DNA of 64,000 nucleotides from Planctomycetota bacterium (lineage in GTDB: Bacteria > Planctomycetota > Planctomycetia > Gemmatales > Gemmataceae): assembly GCA_009920765.1 (NCBI GenBank), contig RFZJ01000003.1, forward strand, positions 1-64,000, read 5' to 3'. Below, piece by piece: positions 18,115-27,671 of this stretch; the first letter of the stretch is position 1; each line of letters opens with the position of its first letter. A program made the position numbers and the translations under genes. The notes below the pieces were generated by a model that was given only the letters and a program-made list of their open reading frames with translations, did not search any database and was not told the DNA's origin.

Positions 18115-20355
18115 TTATTTATCAACCCTGAAAGAGATCGGTTTATTACCCGCTTTATAATTTTCCCACATAAAAAGATACGCTTTTTCAAGGTTGCCAA
18201 CAAAAAGCCTACTATCAAATAAAGGCGACTTTGATCGGTTCTCAAGCAATCGAACGCGATACGATTGTAATAATTTTGGATCATTTGCAAGCTTTACTGC
18301 AAGCCTTTCATAATCAATTGAATCATTAACAATCAATTCGGGTAAACCAGCTGATTGCAACAAACTACCGCCAACTCGAGAAGCTAGGGTTTCACCCGGG
18401 CAGGTAAGTACTGGAAGCCCCAACTGTAAAGCTAGGCTTGATGTTGCTGCAGCATTGTAAACAAACGAATCAAGAAACAAATCAGCAACTTGATGCCGCT
18501 TCAGATGTTCTTGCCTTGGAAGAAAACCTGCAAAAATCAGCCTGTTTTCATCTACACCACAACGGGCAGCTTCTTTACGAAGATTTTTTTCAAGTAAGTA
18601 ACCACCCGATTGGCCTGCAAGCCAAAGAACACTATTTGGAACTTGCTTTAAAATTCGCATCCAAACTGAAAATCCACGAGGTTCGATTTTATAACTATTG
18701 TTGAAACTACAGAAAACAAAACCATCTGAAGGCAACCCATAATTTTTTCTATCACACTTTTCGGAAAAAAATTCGGGTTCTAACTCCGCAATCAAATAAG
18801 AGTTAGGCATAAAAACAAATTTTTCATCAAAGAAAACCTGATAGCTCTCAGGTGTCAAGAATGAATCAGTTATAATATAGTCAAAGAAATCTGCACCCAT
18901 GGTTCCTAGCATGCCTAAAAAATTCACCTGAACAGGTGCCGGTCGCATTGCAAAAGAAGCTACCCGGTTAAACCCTGTATAACCCATCAAATCCACCAAA
19001 ATATGGATATTATCAGATGCAATCTGGTACCCGATATCTTTGGCATTCTTTCCTGCAACATTGACAAAATGTTCACTTTCTTTTTCGATGCGTTTACGAA
19101 AACAACTTTCGTCATTTTGGCTGAATGAATACACAAAAACTTCAAATTTTTCTAGGTTATGTCTTCCAAAAAAACCATGCAAAAGATGACCAACAGGATG
19201 ATCATAAAAATCCCCTGAAAGATACCCAATTCGTATTCTGGAAGAGCACTCATTCTTATACACATCAAGTTGATGCAACTTTTCAAACTCTACTTCAACT
19301 TTAATTTTGGCACTGTGCATCTTGGCGACCAACTGCAACTGATCTAATGACCAAGGAAGTGTAAGCGCTTGAAAAGGGCCGACAACCGGACACTCCTCTT
19401 TTTCAATTTTTATAGCAGCATTACTCCACAGTAAATCCAAATCATTCTTATAACTACCCCAGTCGCAAACCAACTGTTTAGCGTGGCATAGGCGTGCGAA
19501 TCCTTCCATAGCATTTGGATCTATTTCAACTGCTTTTTCCAATACTGCAATTGCTTCTTTCCAATCCTGCTTGACGAGTAGGTGATCACCAAGTTTGGTA
19601 AGCATCTCAGCATCATTGGGATTAAATTTTACTGCGTTTTGAAAACATGCCAATGCATCATAATCCCTGCGCAACTGCTGAAATAAAAGCCCCATTTGAA
19701 AGTGGGCTTTTGCATAATCAGGCTTGTTATTAATTGCTTTTTTAAAATGTTCAATTGCACCCTTCACATCGCCAAGATTAAACAAGGTATTGGCAATGTT
19801 AAAATGAGCCTCCGGATAATTCGGCCTTAAATGCAGTGCTTTTTCAAAAGAAACTTTTGCATCATCGTTCAACCTTAACCCCTGCAAAACAACACCAAGA
19901 TTATTGAATGCAATGGCATAACTAGGATTAGCAAATGTGGCTTTTTCGAAAAACAATCGCGCTAAAGCGTTGTCTTTCTGAATCATTTTAAGTCTTCCAA
20001 GGTTGTTGTAAGCCCGGGCATATCCTGAATCAGAGTTTATCGATTGTTTAAAACTAAGCTCGGCATCTGTTTGATTATCATTATCGAGGTATACCTCACC
20101 CAATGAATTCCAGAAAACTGCATTTTTAGGGGATACTTGGACAGCCTTAGTTATCCATTCTAGTGCATCCTTTATTTTTTTCTCGCCATGGGCAATTACA
20201 CCCAGCAAATACAACGCATCAGAATGTTCAGGTATTTTATCAAGAATTTTAAATGCAATATCTCTAGCTTGGTTAATATTTCCAGCTTGAAATCGGCCAT
20301 AAGCCTCATTGCGAAATTTTTCGACCAAGTATGGATCCATAAAATCAAAGATCAT
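18115..20355 (-). CDS. TPR protein with GT41 (O-GlcNAc transferase/SPINDLY-like) domain
   Basis: Protein of 746 aa. The first roughly 300 residues form seven or eight tetratricopeptide repeats (for example AKAHFQMGLLFQQLRRDYDA). The rest is a GT41 catalytic region: RIGYLSGDFYDHPVGHLL, ILVDLMGYTGFNRVASFAMR, PAPVQVNFLGMLGTMGADF, VFCSFNNSYKIEP and the nucleotide-sugar region LFLDSFVYNAAATSSLAL with GLPVLTCPGETLASRVGGSLL. Eukaryotic relatives add O-GlcNAc or O-fucose to Ser/Thr of proteins. Bacterial members are often uncharacterised or glycosylate surface proteins. It is divergent from the TIGR03032 gene across 126 bp. Target proteins are unknown. Confidence 0.9.
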   Translation of the reverse strand: MIFDFMDPYLVEKFRNEAYGRFQAGNINQARDIAFKILDKIPEHSDALYLLGVIAHGEKKIKDALEWITKAVQVSPKNAVFWNSLGEVYLDNDNQTDAELSFKQSINSDSGYARAYNNLGRLKMIQKDNALARLFFEKATFANPSYAIAFNNLGVVLQGLRLNDDAKVSFEKALHLRPNYPEAHFNIANTLFNLGDVKGAIEHFKKAINNKPDYAKAHFQMGLLFQQLRRDYDALACFQNAVKFNPNDAEMLTKLGDHLLVKQDWKEAIAVLEKAVEIDPNAMEGFARLCHAKQLVCDWGSYKNDLDLLWSNAAIKIEKEECPVVGPFQALTLPWSLDQLQLVAKMHSAKIKVEVEFEKLHQLDVYKNECSSRIRIGYLSGDFYDHPVGHLLHGFFGRHNLEKFEVFVYSFSQNDESCFRKRIEKESEHFVNVAGKNAKDIGYQIASDNIHILVDLMGYTGFNRVASFAMRPAPVQVNFLGMLGTMGADFFDYIITDSFLTPESYQVFFDEKFVFMPNSYLIAELEPEFFSEKCDRKNYGLPSDGFVFCSFNNSYKIEPRGFSVWMRILKQVPNSVLWLAGQSGGYLLEKNLRKEAARCGVDENRLIFAGFLPRQEHLKRHQVADLFLDSFVYNAAATSSLALQLGLPVLTCPGETLASRVGGSLLQSAGLPELIVNDSIDYERLAVKLANDPKLLQSYRVRLLENRSKSPLFDSRLFVGNLEKAYLFMWENYKAGNKPISFRVDK

Positions 20356-20481
20356 TAAAAACTTGAATTTAATTAACTCTTAACTTTGCTATATGATTAT
20401 TTTTCAGCTTTTCTATTTATAATCAATACTAATGATCATAGCTTTAAACATTAGACTTTAATTCAGCTAGGTATAAATTTA

Positions 20482-21561
20482 ATGAATAATGCAACAACCA
20501 ATCCAATCACTGCAAATGAAGAACCTTGGCTAGAAGTAACATCTTCACGTAATTTTAGTAATTGGCTTGCCCGGGAAAAAATCAGTCTCGCATTTTCAAC
20601 CTATCAAGCGGGAAAAGTTTTTCTTCTTGGTAGAAAACATGATGGGCAAATTTCGGTATTCGAACGAACTTTACAGCGCTGTATGGGTCTTTGCTCCACT
20701 GATAATGGATTTTGGTTAAGTTCGACTTACCAAATATGGCGCTTTGAAAACGCCTTGCAACCAGGCCAAACTCATAACGATCACGACAAACTTTACATAC
20801 CTCGCGTTGGGTACACCACTGGTGACCTTGATGTACACGACATTGCTGTTGAAGATTCAGGGCGGGTTGTTTTTGTAAACACCATGTTTGGATGTCTTGC
20901 TACATTTAGCAACCAGCACAGTTTTACCCCACTTTGGAAACCAAGCTTTATCAGCAAACTCACTCCTGAAGACCGATGCCATTTAAATGGTTTAGCTTTG
21001 GAAAATGGGAAATGCAAATATGTTACCGTGGTTAGCAAATCAGACGTGGTGGACGGATGGCGAAACCGCAGAACCGATGGTGGATGTGTCATCGAAGTTC
21101 CAAGTGGTGAAACAATAGTTTCAGGTCTTTCAATGCCCCATTCTCCAAGAGTTTATCGTGGCGAATTATATGTACACAATTCTGGCACCGGATATTTTGG
21201 AAAGATTGATCGCAAAAAAGGTGTGTTTGAACCCATTGTTTTCTGCCCAGGTTATCTTCGTGGCATGGCATTCTCAGGAAACCATGCAATCGTCGGACTA
21301 TCGGGCCCTCGCAAAGACAAAACTTTCAGCGGCCTGCAATTAGATTCTGAACTTGCCAAACGTGATGCAGAAGCTTGGTGTGGTTTGCAAGTCATAGAGC
21401 TTGCTTCCGGAAATGTCATCGAGTGGGTTAGGCTTCATGGCATGGTGACAGAACTCTACGATGTTGCGATATTAAAAAATGTAATCCGACCAATGGTACT
21501 TGGATTCAAAACCACGGAAATTGCCCAACTTGTAAGCATGGATGAAGGGCAAATACTTTAA
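20482..21561 (+). CDS. TIGR03032 family protein
   Basis: Protein of 359 aa matching the TIGR03032 (DUF4915) family by its N-terminal block: EPWLEVTSSRNFSNWL, ISLAFSTYQAGKVFLLG, ERTLQRCMGLC and GFWLSSTYQIWRFEN. The repeating strand pattern and the central LNGLALENGKCKYVTVVS suggest a beta-propeller-like fold. There is no signal peptide. The family has no proven biochemical role and often lies beside TPR or glycosyltransferase genes, as here where it is divergent from the GT41 gene. A role in surface glycan or protein modification is only inference. Confidence 0.85.
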   Translation: MNNATTNPITANEEPWLEVTSSRNFSNWLAREKISLAFSTYQAGKVFLLGRKHDGQISVFERTLQRCMGLCSTDNGFWLSSTYQIWRFENALQPGQTHNDHDKLYIPRVGYTTGDLDVHDIAVEDSGRVVFVNTMFGCLATFSNQHSFTPLWKPSFISKLTPEDRCHLNGLALENGKCKYVTVVSKSDVVDGWRNRRTDGGCVIEVPSGETIVSGLSMPHSPRVYRGELYVHNSGTGYFGKIDRKKGVFEPIVFCPGYLRGMAFSGNHAIVGLSGPRKDKTFSGLQLDSELAKRDAEAWCGLQVIELASGNVIEWVRLHGMVTELYDVAILKNVIRPMVLGFKTTEIAQLVSMDEGQIL

Positions 21562-21566
21562 TTGCC

Positions 21567-23171
21567 TTAATACTTGTAATTAACAGGAGAGAAAACACGG
21601 TAATCAATATTTGGAAACAAATTGTGGCGAGCTTCCACCTCAGCAAGCCAGGGTTCATCAATCTTTTTTTCAGTTATCTGCTCATACAAATGCAAAAAAT
21701 TCAAGATATGCGTTCTAGTGCGGTTAATTGCATAATCAACTGTAGTGCCAGCTTTGATGATAAATGCCCAATCACTTGATTGGGCCAATAATAATTCCCT
21801 CAAGGCTTGATTCAAAGCCCTTAAAATAATGGGCGAAGGGGAAAGGTTATTCGATGCAAGTTCTTCCATTCGATCTGCACAAGCATGGAGATGCATGTAA
21901 ATCCAATCGTTTGAAGATTCAAGCCAAACTTCGCTATAACCATTGTTGCCCCAACTGGAGAAAACGGGCCTGGAATTCTGAATATTGGGATATTTTTCGA
22001 GATATTCTGGAACGGTGATACACTTGATAGTTTGTTGATCAAAATGCATTTTACGGAAGAGAAAATCAAGCCACTGTGGACCTTCAAACCACCAATGACC
22101 AAAAAGTTCGGCATCGTATGGAGCAACTATCAAAGCAGGGCGATCCTTCATTGCACCACTAAGCCACTCTACCTGTTTTTCACGATTGAACAAAAAATTT
22201 CCGGCATGTTCTGCGGCTTTTTCAGTGGCTTTTTCGGGATTATATGGCTTCTTTTCACCTGATCTCCCGGTAATTCTAAAATATTTGATTCCGGTCATGG
22301 TACGGATACCAATTTGATGTAAATGAGGCCTTAAATATTCAAAATCTAAATCAAAACCAATATCGTGATAAAATTCTCTATAAGAATAATCACCAGGATA
22401 TCCTTCCAGGGCACTCCAAACTTGTTTGCTAGGTTCGGTATCCCTACCAAAAGCAAAAACGGAGGAACCAGTGCATTGAATTGGCGCATAAATGCCATAG
22501 GTAGGGCGTGGTTCTGCGAACAGAACTCCATGGGTATCAGTAAAAAAATAGGAAACGCCACACGCTTCAAGAATTTTTTCAAGGCCTTCAATATAACCAC
22601 ATTCTGGGAGCCAGATACCCTTTGGCTTTCTACCAAAGTGCCTTTCAAATTCATTTACTCCGATTTCGATCTGGGCACGAACAGCCCCTGGGTTCGAGAT
22701 AAGCAAGGGTAAAAACCCATGAGTAGCAGCAGAAGTAATAAGTTCCAGTTTCCCCGAATCAAAATGATTTTTGAACGAATGAAGAAGATTCCCATTATGA
22801 CGGTTTTTAAACCTATCAAGAATCATCTCAAACTGTGATAGGTACATTTTTGCAAGTTTGTAGAACTCGGGTTCCCAACGAGTACGTTCTACTTCTTTTT
22901 TTGCCAACATGATCAAATTATTGATGTATCGAACAAAACGCTCTGATAGAAGTCCGTCTTCCAGCATTGCTGCAAGAGTAGGGGTTATGGACATGGTTAA
23001 GCGCCACTCAACCCCATCTTTTTCTAGATTATCAAACACTTCAAGGAGTGGTATATAAGTTTCAGCTATTGCCTCATAAAACCAGTCTTCTTCCAAAAAA
23101 TCTTCAAATTCTGGATGACGAACAAATGGTAAATGCGCATGCAAAACCATCGTTAAGTAGCCTAATGGCAT
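21567..23171 (-). CDS. GH57 family glycoside hydrolase / alpha-glucan branching enzyme-like
   Basis: GH57 (DUF1957-type) enzyme of 534 aa. The (beta/alpha)7 barrel signatures are TMVLHAHLPFVRHPE at the start, a candidate catalytic Glu in GIWLPECGYIEGL, and the likely acid Asp in VAPYDAELFGHWWFEGPQWL. The C-terminal helical region SSDWAFIIKAGTTVDYAINR is typical of the Thermococcus/Thermus branching enzyme subgroup. It should form alpha-1,6 branches in glycogen-type glucans or hydrolyse alpha-glucans in the cytoplasm. It ends 5 bp from the convergent TIGR03032 gene. No other glycogen genes are present in the window. Confidence 0.88.
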   Translation of the reverse strand: MPLGYLTMVLHAHLPFVRHPEFEDFLEEDWFYEAIAETYIPLLEVFDNLEKDGVEWRLTMSITPTLAAMLEDGLLSERFVRYINNLIMLAKKEVERTRWEPEFYKLAKMYLSQFEMILDRFKNRHNGNLLHSFKNHFDSGKLELITSAATHGFLPLLISNPGAVRAQIEIGVNEFERHFGRKPKGIWLPECGYIEGLEKILEACGVSYFFTDTHGVLFAEPRPTYGIYAPIQCTGSSVFAFGRDTEPSKQVWSALEGYPGDYSYREFYHDIGFDLDFEYLRPHLHQIGIRTMTGIKYFRITGRSGEKKPYNPEKATEKAAEHAGNFLFNREKQVEWLSGAMKDRPALIVAPYDAELFGHWWFEGPQWLDFLFRKMHFDQQTIKCITVPEYLEKYPNIQNSRPVFSSWGNNGYSEVWLESSNDWIYMHLHACADRMEELASNNLSPSPIILRALNQALRELLLAQSSDWAFIIKAGTTVDYAINRTRTHILNFLHLYEQITEKKIDEPWLAEVEARHNLFPNIDYRVFSPVNYKY

Positions 23172-23241
23172 TAAATCTCCAACGTTAAAAGTTTAACCGC
23201 AATAAAGTTCAACTATATAAATTCCATTCATAAGTTTATCT

Positions 23242-24444
23242 TCAAGAAGAATTAACTTCCATCCATTTACCACGAATCATCAAACCTAAACAACTTTGAT
23301 TTCCCAAAAGAAGATTTTCCAACGGATCTAAAGATCCATTCGCATCGATTGGAAAACAGCAAAGATTCGCATATTTCCCAATCGAAAGACTACCATTTTT
23401 TCTGTCTAACCCAAGAAGGCTTGCCCCGTGAATCGTTATCATTTCTAAAATCAAACCAGGAGATATTAGAGGATATTTTGCTCTTACAAGTCTGGCCTCA
23501 CTAAGCACATCAAGATCAGGATTTGAAGAAAGACCATCTGTCCCCAAAGCTATTTTCCAACCAGCAGACAACATTAAAGGCAAAGGATGTGCCGAAGAAT
23601 TGAAAAAATCATGGGTTCTCGGACAATACACCAACTTCCTCTTTTTTTCCGAAAAATCATTAAGAAATGTCCCATGAACCAATACACTTTGAGGGTTTCG
23701 GTCCAATAATTGCAATACATTTCTTACCGAAGGAGCTAAACCAGATTCATCGTAAACATTCTTTGCTATCAACCAATCTGCAAATGAACCTTTCCTAGTT
23801 TTAAGTAATTCGATTTCGAGCAAAGTTTCCGCAACATGCATTTGTAATGGTAATTCCTGCTCAATCCCAAAATTCAATAATTCTGTGCAAACGCTGTAAG
23901 GGGCATGCGGACTAACTCCTGGCGAAAGATAATCATGGGGGGTAAGGCGTTCAATCCAACCTAAAAATTCCTCTAGGGCTAATTGGGCCCGACCTCTTTT
24001 TAACCCTAATAATTCAAAATAGACCACTCCACCTAGTTTACTTTTGGAAAGCAAATTCCACGAATGCCCACCCGCTGAAATATCACCTATCAAGCAAACC
24101 CCTGCCTTTAATGACTGATCAATTCCTTTTTGAATATGCTCCTGCAATTGAACAGGGGTGGTTGAAATTCTATGCACAATTACAGAATCGATCCAATCAA
24201 GGAAATTACTGCCTTTTTTTCTTTCTTGAGGAAAACCTGTTAAGTCGAGGTGCGTGTGTGCATTCACCAACCCAGGGAGAAGAATAACTTCGCCTAGATT
24301 TTCATCAACATCAAGTGTATTAACTTTAGAAACCCCGGTGATTTTTTCACCTTCAATGTGAACCTGCCCCCATTCTAATGGCGGCCCATCGATGGGAACA
24401 ACCCAGCGGGCAGATAATGTTTTTTGTTCCCCAGATTCTTTCAA
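23242..24444 (-). CDS. Amidohydrolase, cytosine/aminofutalosine deaminase-like (COG0402)
   Basis: Metal-dependent deaminase of 400 aa. The metal and catalytic sites are visible: LPGLVNAHTHLDLTG (HxH), SPHAPYSVC, LQMHVAETLLEIE (His and Glu), SVLVHGTF, and the final Asp in LGTDGLSSNPDLD. The family includes chlorohydrolases, S-adenosylhomocysteine and 5'-deoxyadenosine deaminases and aminodeoxyfutalosine deaminase of the menaquinone pathway; motifs alone do not separate these. It starts at TTG in the sequence TTGA, overlapping the stop of the polymerase gene by 4 bp, with a G-run ribosome site inside the polymerase gene. The two are therefore translationally coupled. Confidence 0.8.
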   Translation of the reverse strand: MKESGEQKTLSARWVVPIDGPPLEWGQVHIEGEKITGVSKVNTLDVDENLGEVILLPGLVNAHTHLDLTGFPQERKKGSNFLDWIDSVIVHRISTTPVQLQEHIQKGIDQSLKAGVCLIGDISAGGHSWNLLSKSKLGGVVYFELLGLKRGRAQLALEEFLGWIERLTPHDYLSPGVSPHAPYSVCTELLNFGIEQELPLQMHVAETLLEIELLKTRKGSFADWLIAKNVYDESGLAPSVRNVLQLLDRNPQSVLVHGTFLNDFSEKKRKLVYCPRTHDFFNSSAHPLPLMLSAGWKIALGTDGLSSNPDLDVLSEARLVRAKYPLISPGLILEMITIHGASLLGLDRKNGSLSIGKYANLCCFPIDANGSLDPLENLLLGNQSCLGLMIRGKWMEVNSS

Positions 24445-27400
24445 GAAAACCCCCCGGAATATTCTTGTACATGCAATGTTGTCTTTCCTAGCGTATTACT
24501 TATCTTAGTGGCTGCAAGCACAGGAACACCATGATGTTCTTCTACAATTCCTTGAACAACATAAGGCCCTAAGGAAATATGCGGAATCGGATTGCAATTC
24601 CCTGCAAACAAAACAACATCCGCAAGGCCAGTCTCATCTTCCAAAGAAATAAATTGCATTGGCTGGCCTGATTCTGTTGTTGTCCGCCTTGCGGTAGCCA
24701 CGGTACCTTCAATTGTGATTTTCTCACCAATACTTCGAGAAAAATCATCACAACTTGTGATGTGCCCGCATCCAACAGGCAAGGTATATCCAGTACCGGC
24801 GCGCAGCATTGCGATAAGGGGCATTTCCAGAGTAAAACCAAGAGTTTTCCATTCGTCATGGGCTTTATGCAATTTTGAAACCTGCACAGGAGCCCAACGA
24901 TCGGGAATACTGGGGGCAAAAAGTTCTTGGGTACTTCTCCGTAATTCCGATTCCGCTTGAAGATAAAGCACCGGCCTGGGAAGACCAAAACAATCACAAG
25001 CACCAGACTGGAGCAAAAGTGCAAGAGTTTCTGCACCAGGCTTCAAGCGGGCAATCAGTTCAATCAGACTGGTATATGGCCCATTACAATTTCTCTCTTC
25101 ATGCAACAAAACCTTAAAATTTTGAGAAAGGCCAGCAATGGCATCAAGGCCAACACGAATACCATTTTCTTCAAGACCGAAATCAACACGGGAACGATTG
25201 ACACAAGGTGGAAACAAGGGAATCCGAGCCCTGCGAATCGCCTCTATATAAACATGCCTCGGATAGGTACCCTGATTATTGTTCAATGCAGCAGTCCAAA
25301 ATTCACGCGGGTGATAAGCTTTCAGCCACAAAGCTTTCCAGGCAATAAGCCCATAACTAACTGCATGACTTTTACAAAACGAATAACGATTGAACTTTGA
25401 CAATTGCAACCACAAGTCTGAAAGCGCCTGCTTCGAAATCCCAGAACCTTCGCACAAAGTGAAGAACTCAATGGCTAAAGCATTATACTGCGCATCCGTC
25501 TCCCACTTGGTAACTTTTTTGCGAAAAGTATCAGCATCAGAAGGCGAGAGCTTTGCAAGCGCTTTTAACAATCTCAACGAATCATCCTCGTAAAGCAACA
25601 TCAACTGGGTATCGCCCAATAACCTTGCAAGGGCAGGCTCGATGCTTGCAGGTTTCTCAAGCCCCCTGCGCCTGCGAATAAACCTTTCCTTCATGCCAAT
25701 CGAAGCTGCCCCCGGACGAATCAACGCCAGCGACTGTATCACATCATCCAGACACTGCGCCTGCATCTGTACCAATAAATGTCTCATTCCCGGCGATTCC
25801 ATCTGATTAACACCGAGAGTATCCCCACACAGAAGCAATCGACCAACTTTCGGATCATCTTCAGGCATATCCGCATGAGGTAATATTCTTTCTCCCGAAA
25901 GCCTTGAAGCTTCATCCACGGTTGCAAGGGCGCGATTACCCAGCAAATCAATCTTTACCAGTCCAATTTTTTCGACCGCATCCTTTTCATACTGGGTGAT
26001 TACCACTCCTTTGCGCGACCACTGCAACGGGGCATATTGCTCGATCGGATTTGGTGTGATCACTATTCCACCGGGATGAATCGACAAATGATGCGGCCTT
26101 CCCACCAACAATCGGGCATAAAAAAACATCTGTTTCCACTGCAACAGCCCCAATGGGCAACCAGAATAATAAGGCAACTGAGCATTGGCTTGCTCACCTG
26201 CCACATAGGTTTCTAGACGCTTTTCCATCGCCGGGCCCATCGCACTGATCTGTTCTTCCGAAAGCCCATACACCTTGGCGGATTCACGCAATGCTGATCT
26301 GGGTTGAAGAAACAAATGCGAACTGATCCTTGCTGCGTATTGCCTGCCCCTTTGCTCGAGTACATGATCAATCAGTGCATCACGAATTTTCCAATCGAAG
26401 TCGAGATCAATATCAGGTAAATCAACACGCCCCATGTGCAAAAAACGCTCAAAAGCAAGGTTATGTCGTAGGGGATCAACATCGGTAATGCCAAGTAAAT
26501 AACAAACCAAAGAATTCCCTGCAGAGCCACGAAGGGCGGGGGTATGGCCGTCCGAGCGTGCCAGTCCGGTGATCTCATTCACTGTAAGAAAGTAACCATC
26601 TAGATTGCGGGCATGGATGATCTTGAGTTCTTCTTCCAACCGAAGTTTTGCACCTTTATTCTTTTGCAACCCGCGCAGGTGCATTCCTTCCAGACACAAA
26701 GCCCTCAATTGCGCTACAGACTTCATTCCACGCGAATTTAAAGGCTCTGGAAGAACAAGCCCTTTAGGCAAAACATCGACCTCAAGCCCCTCTGCAAGTG
26801 TGCTGGCATTAGCAAGTGCTTCTGGAATATCACGAAATAGCTCCTGAAATTCATTCAAAGGGAGCAAATAACTCTCTTCTCCAACATGATCATCCCGCAA
26901 CCGTTGCAACAGGGTACACTCGCGAATGGCTCGAATAACACGATATAATTCCAACAATCCTGGTTGGGCAAAATAACAACCATGCAAGGCAACGAGAGAT
27001 ACCCCCAATCGATCAGCACACTCAAGCAATTTCCGTTGACGAGAAGAAATAGAACGACTGCGCCCCGAACGTTTAACACCAACCCATACCCTGGATGCAT
27101 AAAGAGGGTGCAATAATTCCAATAGCTCTGGAGTATCAACTAAAATGTGTAAACCTTGACTGAATTCCAGCAAAAGTCCACCCAGATTCGCATCATCATT
27201 CAAGTTCAACCTGCTGAGAATACAGCACAAACTTCGATAACCAGCACGATTTTGAATAAGGGCAACAGCCGATTGAGTCGGCGTTCGTAATACTGAACCC
27301 AGAATCGGTTTGATACCTTGGCTCAATGATAATTCATGAAATGCAACTGCGCCCAGAAGGTTATTGGTATCGGTCAGGGCAAGCGATTTATATCCAAGGC

Positions 27401-27485
27401 GAATGGCGACCGATATCAAATGTGCCGGGCTGGAAACACCTTGAAGCAACGAATACCAAGAATGATTAAGCAAAGAAGCAGCCAT
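24441..27485 (-). CDS. dnaE2: Second-type DNA polymerase III alpha subunit, DnaE2/ImuC-like
   Basis: Family C polymerase of 1014 aa, shorter than replicative DnaE (about 1160). The PHP domain comes first (NHSWYSLLQG) but the usual TDHG is TDTNN, so a metal ligand is lost. The polymerase motif LPDIDLDFDW carries two catalytic Asp, and VKIDLLGNRALATVD holds the third. A helix-hairpin-helix region and an OB fold (ITIEGTVATARRTT) follow; the long tau-binding tail is missing. This fits the mutagenic DnaE2/ImuC type for lesion bypass. ImuA and ImuB genes are not nearby. ATG 27485 has GGAGG 7 bp upstream. GC content is visibly higher than elsewhere. Confidence 0.8.
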   Translation of the reverse strand: MAASLLNHSWYSLLQGVSSPAHLISVAIRLGYKSLALTDTNNLLGAVAFHELSLSQGIKPILGSVLRTPTQSAVALIQNRAGYRSLCCILSRLNLNDDANLGGLLLEFSQGLHILVDTPELLELLHPLYASRVWVGVKRSGRSRSISSRQRKLLECADRLGVSLVALHGCYFAQPGLLELYRVIRAIRECTLLQRLRDDHVGEESYLLPLNEFQELFRDIPEALANASTLAEGLEVDVLPKGLVLPEPLNSRGMKSVAQLRALCLEGMHLRGLQKNKGAKLRLEEELKIIHARNLDGYFLTVNEITGLARSDGHTPALRGSAGNSLVCYLLGITDVDPLRHNLAFERFLHMGRVDLPDIDLDFDWKIRDALIDHVLEQRGRQYAARISSHLFLQPRSALRESAKVYGLSEEQISAMGPAMEKRLETYVAGEQANAQLPYYSGCPLGLLQWKQMFFYARLLVGRPHHLSIHPGGIVITPNPIEQYAPLQWSRKGVVITQYEKDAVEKIGLVKIDLLGNRALATVDEASRLSGERILPHADMPEDDPKVGRLLLCGDTLGVNQMESPGMRHLLVQMQAQCLDDVIQSLALIRPGAASIGMKERFIRRRRGLEKPASIEPALARLLGDTQLMLLYEDDSLRLLKALAKLSPSDADTFRKKVTKWETDAQYNALAIEFFTLCEGSGISKQALSDLWLQLSKFNRYSFCKSHAVSYGLIAWKALWLKAYHPREFWTAALNNNQGTYPRHVYIEAIRRARIPLFPPCVNRSRVDFGLEENGIRVGLDAIAGLSQNFKVLLHEERNCNGPYTSLIELIARLKPGAETLALLLQSGACDCFGLPRPVLYLQAESELRRSTQELFAPSIPDRWAPVQVSKLHKAHDEWKTLGFTLEMPLIAMLRAGTGYTLPVGCGHITSCDDFSRSIGEKITIEGTVATARRTTTESGQPMQFISLEDETGLADVVLFAGNCNPIPHISLGPYVVQGIVEEHHGVPVLAATKISNTLGKTTLHVQEYSGGFS

Positions 27486-27505
27486 GGCCCGACCTCCATA
27501 GCATT

Positions 27506-27521
27506 AGTATACATTTGTACC
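27506..27521 (-). promoter_or_regulatory. Possible LexA/SOS-like box and -10 element of dnaE2
   Basis: On the minus strand the bases read GGTACAAATGTATACT, one mismatch from the cyanobacterial-type LexA consensus RGTACNNNDGTWCB and containing a TATACT that could be a -10 element. It lies 20-36 bp upstream of the polymerase start. Damage-inducible control is known for dnaE2 genes in other bacteria; the LexA motif of this lineage is not known to me, so this is tentative. Confidence 0.25.
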
Positions 27522-27671
27522 GTACACTTGCTAGCTCAGCTTTTCTTCCTCCGTCAGCAAAAATGAACCTTTCAACCCGATATTCCTCAAAACTTCCCAC
27601 CCCAGACCACCAATCACATCATATAACACCTACTGGACTTCATACGTACTCGCATTCCAGGAAATTCATCC

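Noticed and set aside
24569-25036. 155-codon frame on the minus strand inside the polymerase gene
   Set aside because: A shifted frame of the dnaE2-like gene; the polymerase frame has the OB fold and conserved motifs.
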